From assembly GCF_029955155.1 (NCBI RefSeq), contig NZ_JAPNOZ010000005.1, forward strand, positions 1 to 64,000: a DNA stretch of 64,000 bases, read 5' to 3'. Both the position numbers and the translations under genes were made by a program. The notes beneath the pieces were generated by a model. It was not told where the DNA came from and did not search any database. It saw only the letters and a list, made by a program, of their open reading frames with translations. The DNA comes from Psychrobacillus sp. NEAU-3TGS. GTDB lineage: Bacteria > Bacillota > Bacilli > Bacillales_A > Planococcaceae. Positions 21,172 to 32,417 of this stretch are shown here, in pieces (positions within the stretch are counted from its first letter, which is position 1; each line of letters begins with the position of its first letter).

Positions 21172-21435
21172 TTAGATAATAACCGCTTTTTCTACAATTT
21201 CCAATAAACGGAAACGTTTTGTAGCTGATAACGGACGAGTTTCCATGATACGCACGATATCACCGATTTGTGCTTCGTTTTGCTCATCATGAGTTTTGAA
21301 TTTCTTCGAATATTTAACACGTTTACCGTATAACTTATGTTTTTTATGAGTTTCAACTAAAACAGTAATTGTTTTATCCATTTTATCTGAAACAACACGG
21401 CCTGTGTATACTTTGCGTTGATTACGCTCAGTCAT
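21172..21435 (-). CDS. rpsQ: 30S ribosomal protein S17
   Basis: 87 residues with an OB fold. [19 protein letters not shown] and [17 protein letters not shown] are family motifs. Primary binder of the 16S 5' domain. Confidence 0.98.
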   Translation of the reverse strand: MTERNQRKVYTGRVVSDKMDKTITVLVETHKKHKLYGKRVKYSKKFKTHDEQNEAQIGDIVRIMETRPLSATKRFRLLEIVEKAVII

Positions 21436-21453
21436 GCCTGAAAACCTCCTTTA

Positions 21454-22078
<625 letters not shown>

Positions 22079-22079
22079 A

Positions 22080-22736
22080 TTATTTGCCTCCTTCCTCAGA
22101 GTTCTTCTTCACTGGAAGGACTTCCCCACGATAGATCCATACTTTAACGCCTAGCTTACCATAAGTAGTGTCAGCTTCAGCATGTGCATAATCAATGTCA
22201 GCACGTAATGTATGAAGTGGTACAGTTCCTTCACTATAGTGTTCAGCACGCGCAATGTCAGCGCCGCCTAGACGTCCAGATACTTGAGTTTTAATACCTT
22301 TAGCGCCAGCACGCATTGTGCGTTGAATTGCTTGTTTTTGAGCACGACGGAAAGATACGCGGCCTTCTAATTGACGTGCGATACTTTCTGCTACTAGTTT
22401 AGCATCTAAGTCAGCTCTTTTAATCTCAACGATGTTGATGTGTACGCGCTTGCCAGTAAGTTCGTTCAAGTGTTTACGAAGTGCTTCGACTTCAGTACCA
22501 CCTTTACCGATTACCATACCTGGTTTCGCAGTGTGAATTGTAATGTTAACACGTTTAGCAGCACGTTCGATTTCTACAGTAGAAACAGATGCATCGTTTA
22601 AACGAGTTTCAATGTGTTTACGAATTTTTAAATCTTCGTGAAGTAGAGTTGCATAGTCTTTACCAGCGTACCATTTTGACTCCCAGTCACGAATAATACC
22701 TACTCGTAATCCTATTGGATGTACTTTTTGACCCAC
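22080..22736 (-). CDS. rpsC: 30S ribosomal protein S3
   Basis: 218 residues with an N-terminal KH domain ([17 protein letters not shown]) and the S3 C-terminal domain. With S4 and S5 it lines the mRNA entry channel and contributes to mRNA unwinding. Confidence 0.98.
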   Translation of the reverse strand: MGQKVHPIGLRVGIIRDWESKWYAGKDYATLLHEDLKIRKHIETRLNDASVSTVEIERAAKRVNITIHTAKPGMVIGKGGTEVEALRKHLNELTGKRVHINIVEIKRADLDAKLVAESIARQLEGRVSFRRAQKQAIQRTMRAGAKGIKTQVSGRLGGADIARAEHYSEGTVPLHTLRADIDYAHAEADTTYGKLGVKVWIYRGEVLPVKKNSEEGGK

Positions 22737-22739
22737 GAA

Positions 22740-23084
22740 TTATCCCTCCTTCTTCTCAGATACCACTACAGTAATGTGGCTAGTACGTTTGTTAATCGCA
22801 CTTGCACGACCTTGTGCACGTGGACGGAAACGTTTTAGTGTTGGACCTTCGTCAACAAAAATTTCAGAAACAACTAGGTTGTTAATATCTAAATCATAAT
22901 TGTGCTCAGCGTTCGCAACTGCAGATTTTAATACTTTCTCAACAACAGGTGATGCTGTTTTAGGAGTAAGTTGTAAAATTGCAACTGCTTCACCAACTTG
23001 CTTACCTCTGATTAAATCAACGACTAATCTTACTTTACGAGGAGCAATGCGCACCGTTTTAGCAATAGCTTTTGCTTGTGACAT
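22740..23084 (-). CDS. rplV: 50S ribosomal protein L22
   Basis: 114 residues. The beta-hairpin near residues 80-100 ([17 protein letters not shown]) lines the exit tunnel; its sequence looks normal, with no macrolide-resistance-type insertion or deletion. Confidence 0.98.
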   Translation of the reverse strand: MSQAKAIAKTVRIAPRKVRLVVDLIRGKQVGEAVAILQLTPKTASPVVEKVLKSAVANAEHNYDLDINNLVVSEIFVDEGPTLKRFRPRAQGRASAINKRTSHITVVVSEKKEG

Positions 23085-23104
23085 TTGAATGACCTCCTCT
23101 CAAA

Positions 23105-23383
23105 TTAGCGTCTTGTTTTCTTATCATCTGCACCATGGCTTTTATAAGCGCGTGTTGGTGCAAACTCGCCTAGTTTATGACCTACCATATCTTCAGTCAC
23201 GTATACAGGAACATGTTTACGTCCATCATATACTGCGATTGTTAATCCGATAAAAGTAGGGAAAATTGTCGAACGGCGAGACCAAGTCTTAATCACTTGT
23301 TTTTTCTCAGAATCCTTTTGTGCATCGACCTTTTTAAGTAAATGATCGTCTGCGAAAGGTCCTTTTTTCAAGCTACGACCCAT
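23105..23383 (-). CDS. rpsS: 30S ribosomal protein S19
   Basis: 92 residues. [19 protein letters not shown] is the family start, and [16 protein letters not shown] is also typical. Head protein pairing with S13. Confidence 0.98.
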   Translation of the reverse strand: MGRSLKKGPFADDHLLKKVDAQKDSEKKQVIKTWSRRSTIFPTFIGLTIAVYDGRKHVPVYVTEDMVGHKLGEFAPTRAYKSHGADDKKTRR

Positions 23384-23443
23384 GCTGAATCCTCCCTTTC
23401 GTGATTACACCACGGTCCGTTCTTTGAACCGTAGTAAACCACA

Positions 23444-24274
23444 TTATTTTTTACGACGACGAATGATAAGCTTGTCGGATTTGTTTTTCTTGCTACGAGT
23501 TTTGTATCCAAGAGTTGGTTTACCCCATGGAGACATAGGTGACTTACGACCGATTGGTGTACGTCCTTCACCACCACCGTGTGGGTGATCGTTAGGGTTC
23601 ATTACAGATCCACGTACAGTTGGGCGTTTACCTAACCAACGAGAACGACCTGCTTTACCAATGTTTACTAGTTCGTGTTGTTCGTTTCCTACTTCACCGA
23701 TAGTTGCACGGCAAACACCTAGGATTAAACGAACTTCACCAGATTGTAAACGTACGATTACGTATTTACCTTCTTTACCAAGTAATTGTGCAGATGTTCC
23801 AGCAGAACGTACTAGCTGACCACCTTTACCAGGTTTCATTTCAATATTATGGATTGTTGAACCCATTGGAATGTTTTCTAATGGAAGAGCGTTACCTACT
23901 TTAATATCAGCTTCTGGACCTGACACAACTGTCATTCCAACTTGTAAGCCTTTAGGAGCTAGGATATAACGTTTTTCTCCATCCACATAGTTAATCAATG
24001 CGATATTCGCAGTGCGGTTTGGATCATATTCAATAGTAGCTACACGGCCTTCAATACCATCTTTGTTTCGTTTGAAATCGATGATACGGTATTGACGTTT
24101 GTGTCCACCACCATGATGACGAACAGTAATTTTACCTTGATTGTTACGGCCGCCTTTACGTGTCACAGGAGCAAGAAGTGATTTCTCAGGTTTGTCTGTT
24201 GTGATCTCAGCGTAATCTAACGATGTCATGTTACGACGTCCGTTTGTCGTTGGTTTATACTTTCTAATCGCCAT
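23444..24274 (-). CDS. rplB: 50S ribosomal protein L2
   Basis: 276 residues. Core 23S-binding protein required for subunit association and peptidyl transferase function. The conserved histidine region [15 protein letters not shown] is intact, and the C-terminus is basic. Start [17 protein letters not shown]. Confidence 0.98.
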   Translation of the reverse strand: MAIRKYKPTTNGRRNMTSLDYAEITTDKPEKSLLAPVTRKGGRNNQGKITVRHHGGGHKRQYRIIDFKRNKDGIEGRVATIEYDPNRTANIALINYVDGEKRYILAPKGLQVGMTVVSGPEADIKVGNALPLENIPMGSTIHNIEMKPGKGGQLVRSAGTSAQLLGKEGKYVIVRLQSGEVRLILGVCRATIGEVGNEQHELVNIGKAGRSRWLGKRPTVRGSVMNPNDHPHGGGEGRTPIGRKSPMSPWGKPTLGYKTRSKKNKSDKLIIRRRKK

Positions 24275-24316
24275 TGTATTCCCTCCTTCTTGAGTATTGA
24301 TTTGTTTTTATAAGAT

Positions 24317-24601
24317 TTAGATCTCGAATAATTCGATATCTTTGCTATCTTGAGTTAATGTAATAATCGCTTTACGGCGTTTGTTAGTGTACCCACCAAA
24401 TTTACCTACACGTTTGAATTTCCCTTTGTAGTTCATGATGTTTACTTTTTCAACATCTACTCCAAAGATTTCTTCAACTGCATATTTAACTTGAGTTTTG
24501 TTAGCGCGAGTGTCCACTTCAAAAGTGTACTTTTTATCTGCCATAATTTCAGAAGAACGCTCGGTAATGACCGGACGTTTAATAATATCACGTGCTTCCA
24601 T
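24317..24601 (-). CDS. rplW: 50S ribosomal protein L23
   Basis: 94 residues at the tunnel exit, docking site for trigger factor and the signal recognition particle. The start overlaps the rplD stop by one base. Confidence 0.98.
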   Translation of the reverse strand: MEARDIIKRPVITERSSEIMADKKYTFEVDTRANKTQVKYAVEEIFGVDVEKVNIMNYKGKFKRVGKFGGYTNKRRKAIITLTQDSKDIELFEI

Positions 24602-25224
24602 TATCCAAGCACCTCCTCAACTTTTTCTACTGCAGATTTAGTTAACACTAATTTATCGTGTCCTACTAAATCTAATACGTTAATGCCTGTTGCAGACACA
24701 ACTGTGATTCCAGGGATGTTACGTGCAGCTAATGCTACGTTTTCATCTAAATCAGCAGTTACGAATAACGCTTTTTTATCGATTGAAAGGTTAGATAACA
24801 CTTTCACGAATTCTTTTGTTTTTGGTGCATCAAAAGCTAAACCTTCTAATACTACGATGCTTTCTTCACGCACTTTAGATGAAAGAGCTGAAAGAAGAGC
24901 TAAACGACGTACTTTTTTAGGTAATTTATAGCTATAGCTACGTGGAGTTGGACCAAATACAACACCACCGCCGCGCCATTGTGGAGAGCGAATCGACCCT
25001 TGACGAGCACGACCTGTTCCTTTTTGACGCCATGGTTTACGTCCACCACCAGCTACTTCAGAACGGTTTTTCACTTTGTGATTACCTTGACGAAGTGATG
25101 CACGTTGAGCAATGATAGCTTCAAACAAAACTGCTTCGTTTGGTTCGATACCGAAAACTTTATCGTTTAACTCGATTTCACCAACAGAAGATCCTGCTTG
25201 ATTCAATAAAGATACTTTTGCCAT
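24601..25224 (-). CDS. rplD: 50S ribosomal protein L4
   Basis: 207 residues. The extended loop (about 45-95, [20 protein letters not shown]) reaches the tunnel wall and has a normal sequence. Globular Rossmann-like C-terminal part. Confidence 0.98.
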   Translation of the reverse strand: MAKVSLLNQAGSSVGEIELNDKVFGIEPNEAVLFEAIIAQRASLRQGNHKVKNRSEVAGGGRKPWRQKGTGRARQGSIRSPQWRGGGVVFGPTPRSYSYKLPKKVRRLALLSALSSKVREESIVVLEGLAFDAPKTKEFVKVLSNLSIDKKALFVTADLDENVALAARNIPGITVVSATGINVLDLVGHDKLVLTKSAVEKVEEVLG

Positions 25225-25250
25225 TCCTGTTTCCTCCTTTCTTCAAGAGA

Positions 25251-25880
25251 TTATTTCGATTTAATAGCAGCTTTTACAACTACTAATGATTTACGAGAAC
25301 CAGGAACATTACCTTTTACAAGTAGTAGGTTGCGTTCAGCATCCACTCTTACGATATGTAAGTTTTGGATTGTCACTACATGCCCACCCATTTGACCAGG
25401 TAATTTCTTTTGTTTAAATACACGGTTCGGAGCAACTGGCCCCATTGAACCTGGACGACGGTGGTAACGAGATCCGTGAGCCATTGGTCCACGTGATTGT
25501 CCGTGGCGTTTAATAACACCTTGGAAACCTTTACCTTTAGTAACACCTGTTACATCAATTACATCGCCTTCTGCAAAACTTTCTACGTTGACTTCTTGAC
25601 CAACTTCGTAATTAGCTGTATCCAAGCCGCGGAATTCGCGGATGAAGCGCTTAGGAGCAGTGCTTGCTTTTGCTACGTGCCCTTTAGCAGGTTTGTTAGA
25701 AAGCTTTTCACGCTTATCTTCAAATCCTAACTGAATAGCTTCGTAACCGTCTGTTTCAACTGTTTTCTTTTGAAGTACTACGTTTGGAGTAGCTTCAATT
25801 ACAGTTACAGGGATTAAGTCACCGTTCTCAGCAAATACTTGCGTCATACCGATTTTTCTACCTAAGATTCCTTTGGTCAT
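25251..25880 (-). CDS. rplC: 50S ribosomal protein L3
   Basis: 209 residues. Early-binding protein near the peptidyl transferase centre. [16 protein letters not shown] and [19 protein letters not shown] are diagnostic. Confidence 0.98.
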   Translation of the reverse strand: MTKGILGRKIGMTQVFAENGDLIPVTVIEATPNVVLQKKTVETDGYEAIQLGFEDKREKLSNKPAKGHVAKASTAPKRFIREFRGLDTANYEVGQEVNVESFAEGDVIDVTGVTKGKGFQGVIKRHGQSRGPMAHGSRYHRRPGSMGPVAPNRVFKQKKLPGQMGGHVVTIQNLHIVRVDAERNLLLVKGNVPGSRKSLVVVKAAIKSK

Positions 25881-25924
25881 CCGTCACACCTCCTATAATA
25901 ATTTGTTGTTTTATTTTTTTACCA

Positions 25925-26287
<363 letters not shown>

Positions 26288-26360
26288 TCACTCGCCATGG
26301 CAAAGCGGCCGGGTGTGTCGGTAACCTCTCGCTTCATCGCAGTCAAAGACCAACTACAAC

Positions 26361-26389
26361 ATTATAAACAATAAAAAAAGATTTCGCAA
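26361..26389 (-). promoter_or_regulatory. Proximal promoter of the S10 operon
   Basis: Minus strand -35 TTGCGA and consensus -10 TATAAT with a 17-base spacer, giving a leader of about 120 bases before rpsJ. The -35 box lies inside the 3' arm of the hairpin at 26373-26410. Confidence 0.88.
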
Positions 26390-26410
26390 GTGTTTTAGCG
26401 AAATTCTTTT
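26373..26410. terminator. Terminator overlapping the S10 promoter
   Basis: Arms ATTTCGC (26381-26387) and GCGAAAT (26398-26404) with a 10-base loop, flanked by seven A on one side and TTCTTTT on the other, so it reads as a terminator on both strands. It would stop incoming transcription just before the strong rpsJ promoter. Confidence 0.75.
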
Positions 26411-26465
26411 AAATTGTTTTAGAAACATATTTTACAGCTACACTTGCTTTCTTAAGCCGGGTTTT

Positions 26466-26494
26466 AGTATATAAAATTCCGCAACAAAATACAA
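26466..26494 (-). promoter_or_regulatory. Distal promoter of the S10 operon
   Basis: Minus strand TTGTAT and TATACT separated by 17 bases, about 100 bases upstream of the proximal promoter and upstream of the overlapping terminator. Confidence 0.6.
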
Positions 26495-27072
26495 GTGATA
26501 TGGTGTTGTGAATTTGTGGAATTATTCATTAGGATAACATTATGACCAGAAGAGTGCATACCACCGTTTAGGGAACTGTGCGCTAGTGAGTTGAATGAGC
26601 TGTACAATAGGTTCTTCTCGACAGGACAGACGGTTTCCAGGGGATGAGCGATAATCCACGCAGACGCTTACACGTTCGCCTAAGATGTCTCATCTTCTCA
26701 CAGAAGTACGAAGGTTAAGAATGCCACATCGTGTGGCAACACCTTGAGGACCAACATCTAGGAGTCGCCCACTACAATCTATTAATGATAGCACTAGTTA
26801 ATTAGTGGCACTCCTTCAAGAGGTATATTCTAAAGTGAAATCACAGTAGTTGATGTAGCGCTATATAATTTGCTATGAACGCGACAAATATCCCAGCGGT
26901 CACTTTCTTCAAACCTACTAAGTCGAAGTATCCCTTTTCGGTTATAGTTTAATTACATTTATCCAGTAAACAGGCATAAGCAAGCTATCAGCTATCAGAA
27001 GTAACTATACTAGCCGTAAAGCAACTAATACTTCCTTTTGTGAGATGCCCCAATGATTGACTTCCCCTATAC
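26495..27072. other. Gene-poor gap between S10 operon and YuiF-type gene
   Basis: About 580 bases with no credible open frame, RNA gene or insertion-sequence end on either strand. B. subtilis has ybaC between tuf and rpsJ; I see no trace of it. The short sequence GTAACTA followed by CAACTAATACTTC (27001-27034) has an imperfect direct copy beyond the accessory block. Confidence 0.45.
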
Positions 27073-27110
27073 AAAAAAGGATGACCTCATTAAAGATCAT
27101 CCTTTTCTTT
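27073..27110 (-). terminator. Terminator after the YuiF-type transporter
   Basis: Perfect arms AAAAGGATGA and TCATCCTTTT with a 12-base loop; the minus strand continues in a T run. It sits 18 bases after the stop codon. Confidence 0.92.
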
Positions 27111-27127
27111 CTATAGAAATTCGTTTA

Positions 27128-28447
27128 TTACGAGAAAAACATAATTGCAATCCATCCGAAAACGATTAACGGAATGTTAAATATAAAAAACGTTGGTATA
27201 CAAGTGTCACGTATATGGTTATGTTGACCATCTACGTTTAAACCTGCTGTTGGACCTAAAGTAGAATCAGAAGCAGGAGAACCAGCATCACCTAATGCAC
27301 CCGCAGTTCCAATCAATGTAATAATTGCTGCTGGACTTAAACCAAATTCTTGAGCAATCGGAACAAAGATAACCGCAATAATAGGGATCGTTGCAAACGA
27401 AGAACCAATACCCATATCAACGATCAAACCTATAAGTAACATGATCAGCACTGCAAGACCTTTGTTGTCACCCATTATAGATGTAGATGCCGTTACTAGC
27501 TTCTCTACATCACCTGAGTCTGTCACTACTGCAGCAAATCCGCTTGCAGCTATCATAACTAAACCTATGAATGCCATCATACGCATACCATCCGTTAGCA
27601 ATTCATCTGCTTGTCTCCATTTAAGTGCTCCTGTTATATATAATATAACTACACCAGATAATGCACCCAAAATCATGGACCCCGTCGGTATTTGCACGAC
27701 AACAGCAGCTACAAGAGCAAGGATAGTAAAAACTACATTTTTCTTCTCAATCGTTACTTCTACCTCTTCTATTTCATTTGTATCTAACTCTTTATAGTAG
27801 CGAGGTTTACGGAATACTATAAACGCAAGGATTAATCCTACTACCATTCCGATAGCCGGAATTAACATCGGTCCATATACATCTGACGTAGAGATTGCTT
27901 CTCCCGCTGCTGTTATTTGCTTAGCCACAATTTCTTGATATATTAACCCAAATCCAAAAGGCAAACTCATGTATGGAGTTATTAAACCAAACGCCAAAAT
28001 ACAAGCGATTAATCGACGATCCACGTTCATCAAATTTAAAATCTTTAAAATCGGAGGGATTAATAATGGAATAAAAGCAATATGAATCGGTATGAGGTTT
28101 TGCGAGAATATAGCCATCAACAGTAGCACAAAGAAAACCAATGCTTTAGCCAAACCAGTTTTTTGTGTATCTCCATTACGTTTTACTAATTTCAAAATGG
28201 TCATAACTAGTAACTCAGGAATTCCTGTTTTAGAGATGGCAATTGCAAAACCGCCTAACATTCCATAACTTAAAGCAATGGCTGCACCATCACCTAATCC
28301 ACCTGTAAATGAAGCCATCGTCTCTGTGATGGATAAACCAGCTGTAAGACCGCCTACTATTGCACCTATTGTTAAAGAAAACACGACATTTATACGAAGT
28401 AAACTCAAAACCAACATTACTATAACTGCAATTAAAACAGCATTCAT
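27128..28447 (-). CDS. YuiF-like Na+/H+ antiporter (NhaC superfamily) or amino-acid transporter
   Basis: Membrane protein of about 439 residues with roughly twelve hydrophobic segments. The GTAGALGDAGSPASDSTLGPTAGLN stretch near residue 385 and the SYGMLGGFAIAISKTG stretch near 65 fit the NhaC-like YuiF family, which has been proposed to move protons or sodium against ions or amino acids. The real substrate is unknown. ATG 28447 is used; GTG 28465 has no ribosome site. It has its own promoter and terminator, so it is a single-gene unit next to the Bce-like genes. Confidence 0.75.
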   Translation of the reverse strand: MNAVLIAVIVMLVLSLLRINVVFSLTIGAIVGGLTAGLSITETMASFTGGLGDGAAIALSYGMLGGFAIAISKTGIPELLVMTILKLVKRNGDTQKTGLAKALVFFVLLLMAIFSQNLIPIHIAFIPLLIPPILKILNLMNVDRRLIACILAFGLITPYMSLPFGFGLIYQEIVAKQITAAGEAISTSDVYGPMLIPAIGMVVGLILAFIVFRKPRYYKELDTNEIEEVEVTIEKKNVVFTILALVAAVVVQIPTGSMILGALSGVVILYITGALKWRQADELLTDGMRMMAFIGLVMIAASGFAAVVTDSGDVEKLVTASTSIMGDNKGLAVLIMLLIGLIVDMGIGSSFATIPIIAVIFVPIAQEFGLSPAAIITLIGTAGALGDAGSPASDSTLGPTAGLNVDGQHNHIRDTCIPTFFIFNIPLIVFGWIAIMFFS

Positions 28448-28488
28448 AAAAACACTCACTTTCACGTACTAGATTACTAATAAGTGAA

Positions 28489-28517
28489 AGTTTAATTCTT
28501 CTTAGCCTGAATGTCAA
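28489..28517 (-). promoter_or_regulatory. Promoter of the YuiF-type gene
   Basis: Minus strand TTGACA and TAAACT separated by 17 bases. The -35 box starts four bases after the terminator hairpin of the preceding ABC permease gene. Confidence 0.85.
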
Positions 28518-28520
28518 TGG

Positions 28521-28558
28521 AAAATGCCCCCTTGCTTTCAAAACAAAGGGGCATTTTC
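28521..28558 (-). terminator. Terminator after the BceB-like permease
   Basis: Arms AAAATGCCCC and GGGGCATTTT extended by four more pairs, with a 9-base loop. It separates the Bce-like unit from the YuiF-type gene. Confidence 0.88.
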
Positions 28559-28570
28559 TTTAATTAATCA

Positions 28571-30559
28571 TCATAGCGATTCATTTACTACTTTTCGGTA
28601 GTATCCAATAGAGAGAAATGCAAAGATTGAATATAAAACTACATAAACTCCCATTGTAATTAGTAAAGGTGCTACTAGTTCCGTGCCAAATAGCATCCAA
28701 CCCGATTTAACCGCAAAGTAGCTATGTGCTAAACCAATAACTAGTGGAACACCGAAGTTAAACAATTGCTTTTTATAAATTCCTTTCATCAACTCATTCG
28801 TCGTGAAACCAATTTTTCTAAGCACCGTATAGGAAGCTTTCTCTTCTTCCGCTTCCGTCATTTGTTTAAAGTAAAGAATACTGCCCGTAGTCATTAAAAA
28901 TGCTAAACCTAAGAATCCTGTTACAAAGATCACTAGTCCAAACATATCTAGCATCGACAATCTATATGCTTCTTGCGTATCCATGTTCACACTTTCAATT
29001 ACACCATCATCTTTAGACACTTCAAAATGACCATTATTTGTTGTTTCTTCGTATATGGCTTGTACTTCTTTTAGTTGCGCACTATCCGCTAAATCAATAC
29101 CAACTTGTTTTTGCCATATAGTTTGCTCGCTGATCATTGCGTCTGCTTTCAGTTTTTCAAATTGATCATCTGTTACGACTATCGACATGCCAGCACCTGT
29201 TACATAATAGATGAGCAATGAATTGGATTTGATTTCTTTAATGGTAATAGGTTCTTCTCCATTCGATGTTGTTAGCTGTACTGGTTTATTTTCTTCCAGT
29301 TTCACTATTTCTGACATCATACTACTATATCCTGTGATATACCCTTCTCCTTCTTTTAAGGAAAGCTCTGGCATTTCTTTTTGCATATCACTTAGCTTTG
29401 TGATAACCATGGGACCTTTAGATACCATACTTAATCCCGCAGGCATGTCACTAGCATATATAGCCGACGTATCAACATCTACATTTAATAATTCGATATC
29501 TGTTTGTGTGTATTCTATTTTTTTCTCGTTTAACTGCTCTATAAATGTCCCGCCTTGGTCATTCATAATAATATAATCAAACGGTATGTTTAATTTTGCC
29601 GTGGAACCTGCTGAATAATAGGAGATATACGACAAACAAAGAATACCTAAAGCAGTTGCGGAGATAACCGTAATTGTTGTTAACGACATAGCATTCGATT
29701 TCATGCGATGCATAATTGGCGTTAAAGATAATACGTCCTGTATAGACAAATGTCCTCTTTTCTGTTTTCGAATTAAATTCATTATAAATGCAACTGAAAA
29801 ACGAAAAACAAAAAATGTTCCTCCAATTGTTGAAACTAAAATTGCGATCATTTTATAAAAAAGCATATTAGGATTTTCACTATCAAGTTCGAACAAAGTA
29901 GTAGACAAGTAATACCCATAACCAATTAATAAAAGACCAATGAAGCCGAGTAACATTTGAAATCCACTAAATCGTTTCACTTTTACATCCGCTGTCGCAT
30001 TTGCCGTAAACAATGCAAGTAACGAGACTCGTCTGATACCGATTGCAGTCTGGATCAATACTACGATTAATAACACTAAAAACACGAAAATCGTCATTTG
30101 CAGTGCTTCCACCGAAAATATTAACTCAACTAATACATCTTTTTCTAAAATGCGCAGTAAAACCATTCCAAAAACTCTAGAAGTTAAAAAACCAAGTCCG
30201 ACACCTATCGTCAGTGCACTAACCCAAAGAATTGTATTCTCAAGCACTAATAACCTTGTCACAAGCCCTTTAGACATTCCTATTAGCTGATAAAGCCCAA
30301 TTTCTTTACTTCTTCTTTTCATAAACAACAGATTCGCATATAGAACAAAAAACACTACTACAAATAACAATATATACGATGCGGCCTTTAAACCGGCAGC
30401 AACCTTTACCCCTTGCGATACATCTACTACACTAGGATTGTATTGCAATGTAACAAAAGAAAAGTAAAGCGTTACACTGAATATAAGGGCAAAGAAATAT
30501 AAATAATAATGCTTAATATTTTTCTTCATGCTCCGAAGAACTAATTGACTAAGCGTCAT
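28571..30559 (-). CDS. BceB-like FtsX-family ABC permease
   Basis: Permease of about 662 residues with ten predicted membrane segments and a large extracellular domain (about 310-540) between segments 7 and 8, the BceB layout. Such permeases sense and remove cell-wall-active peptides such as bacitracin from their lipid targets, and signal to the partner kinase. FtsX-type regions include [18 protein letters not shown] near 90 and [23 protein letters not shown] near 575. The start is ATG 30559 with GGTGG as ribosome site; it overlaps the ATPase gene by 11 bases. The peptide recognised cannot be told. Confidence 0.85.
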   Translation of the reverse strand: MTLSQLVLRSMKKNIKHYYLYFFALIFSVTLYFSFVTLQYNPSVVDVSQGVKVAAGLKAASYILLFVVVFFVLYANLLFMKRRSKEIGLYQLIGMSKGLVTRLLVLENTILWVSALTIGVGLGFLTSRVFGMVLLRILEKDVLVELIFSVEALQMTIFVFLVLLIVVLIQTAIGIRRVSLLALFTANATADVKVKRFSGFQMLLGFIGLLLIGYGYYLSTTLFELDSENPNMLFYKMIAILVSTIGGTFFVFRFSVAFIMNLIRKQKRGHLSIQDVLSLTPIMHRMKSNAMSLTTITVISATALGILCLSYISYYSAGSTAKLNIPFDYIIMNDQGGTFIEQLNEKKIEYTQTDIELLNVDVDTSAIYASDMPAGLSMVSKGPMVITKLSDMQKEMPELSLKEGEGYITGYSSMMSEIVKLEENKPVQLTTSNGEEPITIKEIKSNSLLIYYVTGAGMSIVVTDDQFEKLKADAMISEQTIWQKQVGIDLADSAQLKEVQAIYEETTNNGHFEVSKDDGVIESVNMDTQEAYRLSMLDMFGLVIFVTGFLGLAFLMTTGSILYFKQMTEAEEEKASYTVLRKIGFTTNELMKGIYKKQLFNFGVPLVIGLAHSYFAVKSGWMLFGTELVAPLLITMGVYVVLYSIFAFLSIGYYRKVVNESL

Positions 30560-31310
30560 AGCCATCACCACCAAGCACACTTTGCGTACTCATAATCTCT
30601 TGGTAAAAACGCATCCGATCTTTTTCACCTTTATACAGTTCCGTATATAATTGTCCATCCTTCAGAAATAACACGCGAGAACAAAAACTTGCGGCAACCG
30701 CATCATGTGTAACCATCATGATTGTCACTTTTTTATCTCTATTTATTTTCTCAAGATTACTGAGTAACGCAGTAGCTGCCTTAGAATCTAGAGCCCCTGT
30801 TGGTTCATCGGCAAACACTACGGAAGGATTACTGATTAATGCTCGGGCAGCCGATGTTCTTTGTTTTTGTCCTCCAGATATTTCGTTTGGATATTTATTT
30901 GCGAGATCGTCAATTCCTAATGTTTTAGTAAGTTCTTTGAAACGGCCCTCCGCTTCTTTTTTAGATATATTACTAATAGAAAGTGGTAACAGTATATTTT
31001 CCTTCACCGTTAATGTATCTAAGAGATTGTAGTCTTGGAATATGAAGCCTAATTGTTCGCGACGGAAATTAGATAACTCTCGTTCTTTCATCGTTCGTAA
31101 ATTGTGACCGCTGATCTCAATAACACCCTCAGTCGCTTTATCAATCGAAGCAAGAACATTTAATAACGTTGTCTTTCCGGAACCCGATGGTCCCATAATG
31201 CCAACAAATTCCCCTTCTTGTACTTCCATATCTATACCTTTCAACACTTCTTGCGCAGTTGATTTTTTTCCATAAACTTTTCTAATTTTACGTCCACTCA
31301 AAATAGTCAT
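30549..31310 (-). CDS. BceA-like ABC transporter ATPase
   Basis: 253 residues. Walker [10 protein letters not shown] is at 40-48, Q-loop IFQDYN follows, then signature [15 protein letters not shown] and Walker [14 protein letters not shown]. This is the MacB/LolD-type ATPase class that partners FtsX-like permeases. It precedes its permease with an 11-base overlap. ATG start after AGGAGGTAAATAC. Confidence 0.88.
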   Translation of the reverse strand: MTILSGRKIRKVYGKKSTAQEVLKGIDMEVQEGEFVGIMGPSGSGKTTLLNVLASIDKATEGVIEISGHNLRTMKERELSNFRREQLGFIFQDYNLLDTLTVKENILLPLSISNISKKEAEGRFKELTKTLGIDDLANKYPNEISGGQKQRTSAARALISNPSVVFADEPTGALDSKAATALLSNLEKINRDKKVTIMMVTHDAVAASFCSRVLFLKDGQLYTELYKGEKDRMRFYQEIMSTQSVLGGDGYDA

Positions 31311-31392
31311 GTATTTACCTCCTACATAGTATTAACTCTAGTGTAAGACTTTTTATACGTTTAATCGTTCGATTTACATGACAAACAAACAA

Positions 31393-31418
31393 AGTAGATG
31401 ACAATTTTGTCATCTACT
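31393..31418 (-). terminator. Hairpin at the end of the kinase gene
   Basis: Perfect 12-bp palindrome arms AGTAGATGACAA and TTGTCATCTACT overlapping the kinase stop codon, followed on the minus strand by TTGTTTGTTTG. It likely ends the two-component transcript ahead of the ABC genes. Being a palindrome upstream of bceA, it could also be a regulator-binding site. Confidence 0.75.
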
Positions 31419-32411
31419 CGTTATTTTGCTCATTTCATTTTTTAAAGGAAATTGTAATGAAAATGATGAGCCTTCGTCGATTTTAGAATCTACTATTATT
31501 CGTATCCCCAATTTATCAGCAGCTTTTTTCGTTAAATACAGTCCCATTCCAGTGGAAGCAGCAGTATTTCTCCCCGTTTTACCGGTAAATGACTTTTCAA
31601 ATATACGTGGCAGATCTGCCTTTGTTATCCCACTTCCAAAGTCTTTTACAGTTAAAATAGTATGACCTGATTCGTCTTTTTTAGAAAAAATGTGAATTTC
31701 TTTATCTGAATCACTATACTTCACTGCGTTTGTTAACAACTGACGAAGGATAAATGCTAACCATTTTTGATCGGTCAGCACATCTTTTTGTAAGAGTTCA
31801 ATTTCAAAACCAATCCCCTTTTGCATGCACCATGCTTGTAGTTCAATGATTTCTTTATGTATTAATTTTTGAAGTGGAACAGATTCTACTAAAAAGTCCT
31901 TTTCCAAAGAAGGAAGCCTTGTATGGTGAAGCTGCTGGTCTAGTAATAAATGAATTCTTAACCATTCGACCTCAAGCTTCTCCTGCAAAGGTTGTTCTTG
32001 TACAGCATCGATTAGGAGCTTCATGCCAGTCAATGGTGTTTTAACTTCATGAATCCAAGATAAAATCCGATCATTCTCTTCTAAATGCTCCACCTTCAAT
32101 TGATTCAGTTCCTCGTTATTTACTAATATTAATTCTTCCATAATGCTTGTAATTTTCTTTTCAAAGCTAGACTCACCCTTTGGAAGAGAATCAAACGTTG
32201 CACTTTCTTCTAATTCTTTATAATAAGTTGTCTCTTTCCTATACCTCCACCATATAAAAAGGAGGAAAGTTAAAATATACACTAGGTTGATATAAAGAAT
32301 AGCAACGTCTTGGAAAGCGATATCTAAAGTTAATAGGATGTTCAACCAAATTTGCAAGCCAATAAAAAAAAGAATCCATGCTTTTCTTTCTTTCATGTAC
32401 ATTATGAACAA
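31410..32411 (-). CDS. BceS-like intramembrane-sensing histidine kinase
   Basis: 333 residues with two close membrane helices (about 12-30 and 37-55) and almost no extracellular loop, the intramembrane-sensing type that reads its signal from the BceAB transporter. The phosphorylated His is H121 in SWIHEVKTPLTGMKLL. The ATP-binding domain has RQLLTNAVKYS, VKDFGSGI and STGMGLYLTKKAA. The TTG start at 32411 fits GAGGGG nine bases upstream and alignment with BceS; ATG 32402 is an alternative. It follows the response regulator gene by six bases. Confidence 0.87.
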   Translation of the reverse strand: MFIMYMKERKAWILFFIGLQIWLNILLTLDIAFQDVAILYINLVYILTFLLFIWWRYRKETTYYKELEESATFDSLPKGESSFEKKITSIMEELILVNNEELNQLKVEHLEENDRILSWIHEVKTPLTGMKLLIDAVQEQPLQEKLEVEWLRIHLLLDQQLHHTRLPSLEKDFLVESVPLQKLIHKEIIELQAWCMQKGIGFEIELLQKDVLTDQKWLAFILRQLLTNAVKYSDSDKEIHIFSKKDESGHTILTVKDFGSGITKADLPRIFEKSFTGKTGRNTAASTGMGLYLTKKAADKLGIRIIVDSKIDEGSSFSLQFPLKNEMSKITSR

Positions 32412-32417
32412 ATAACA

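Noticed and set aside
24491-24931. 146-codon plus-strand frame across rplW and rplD
   Set aside because: Composition reflects the complement of ribosomal protein codons; no independent evidence for a gene.
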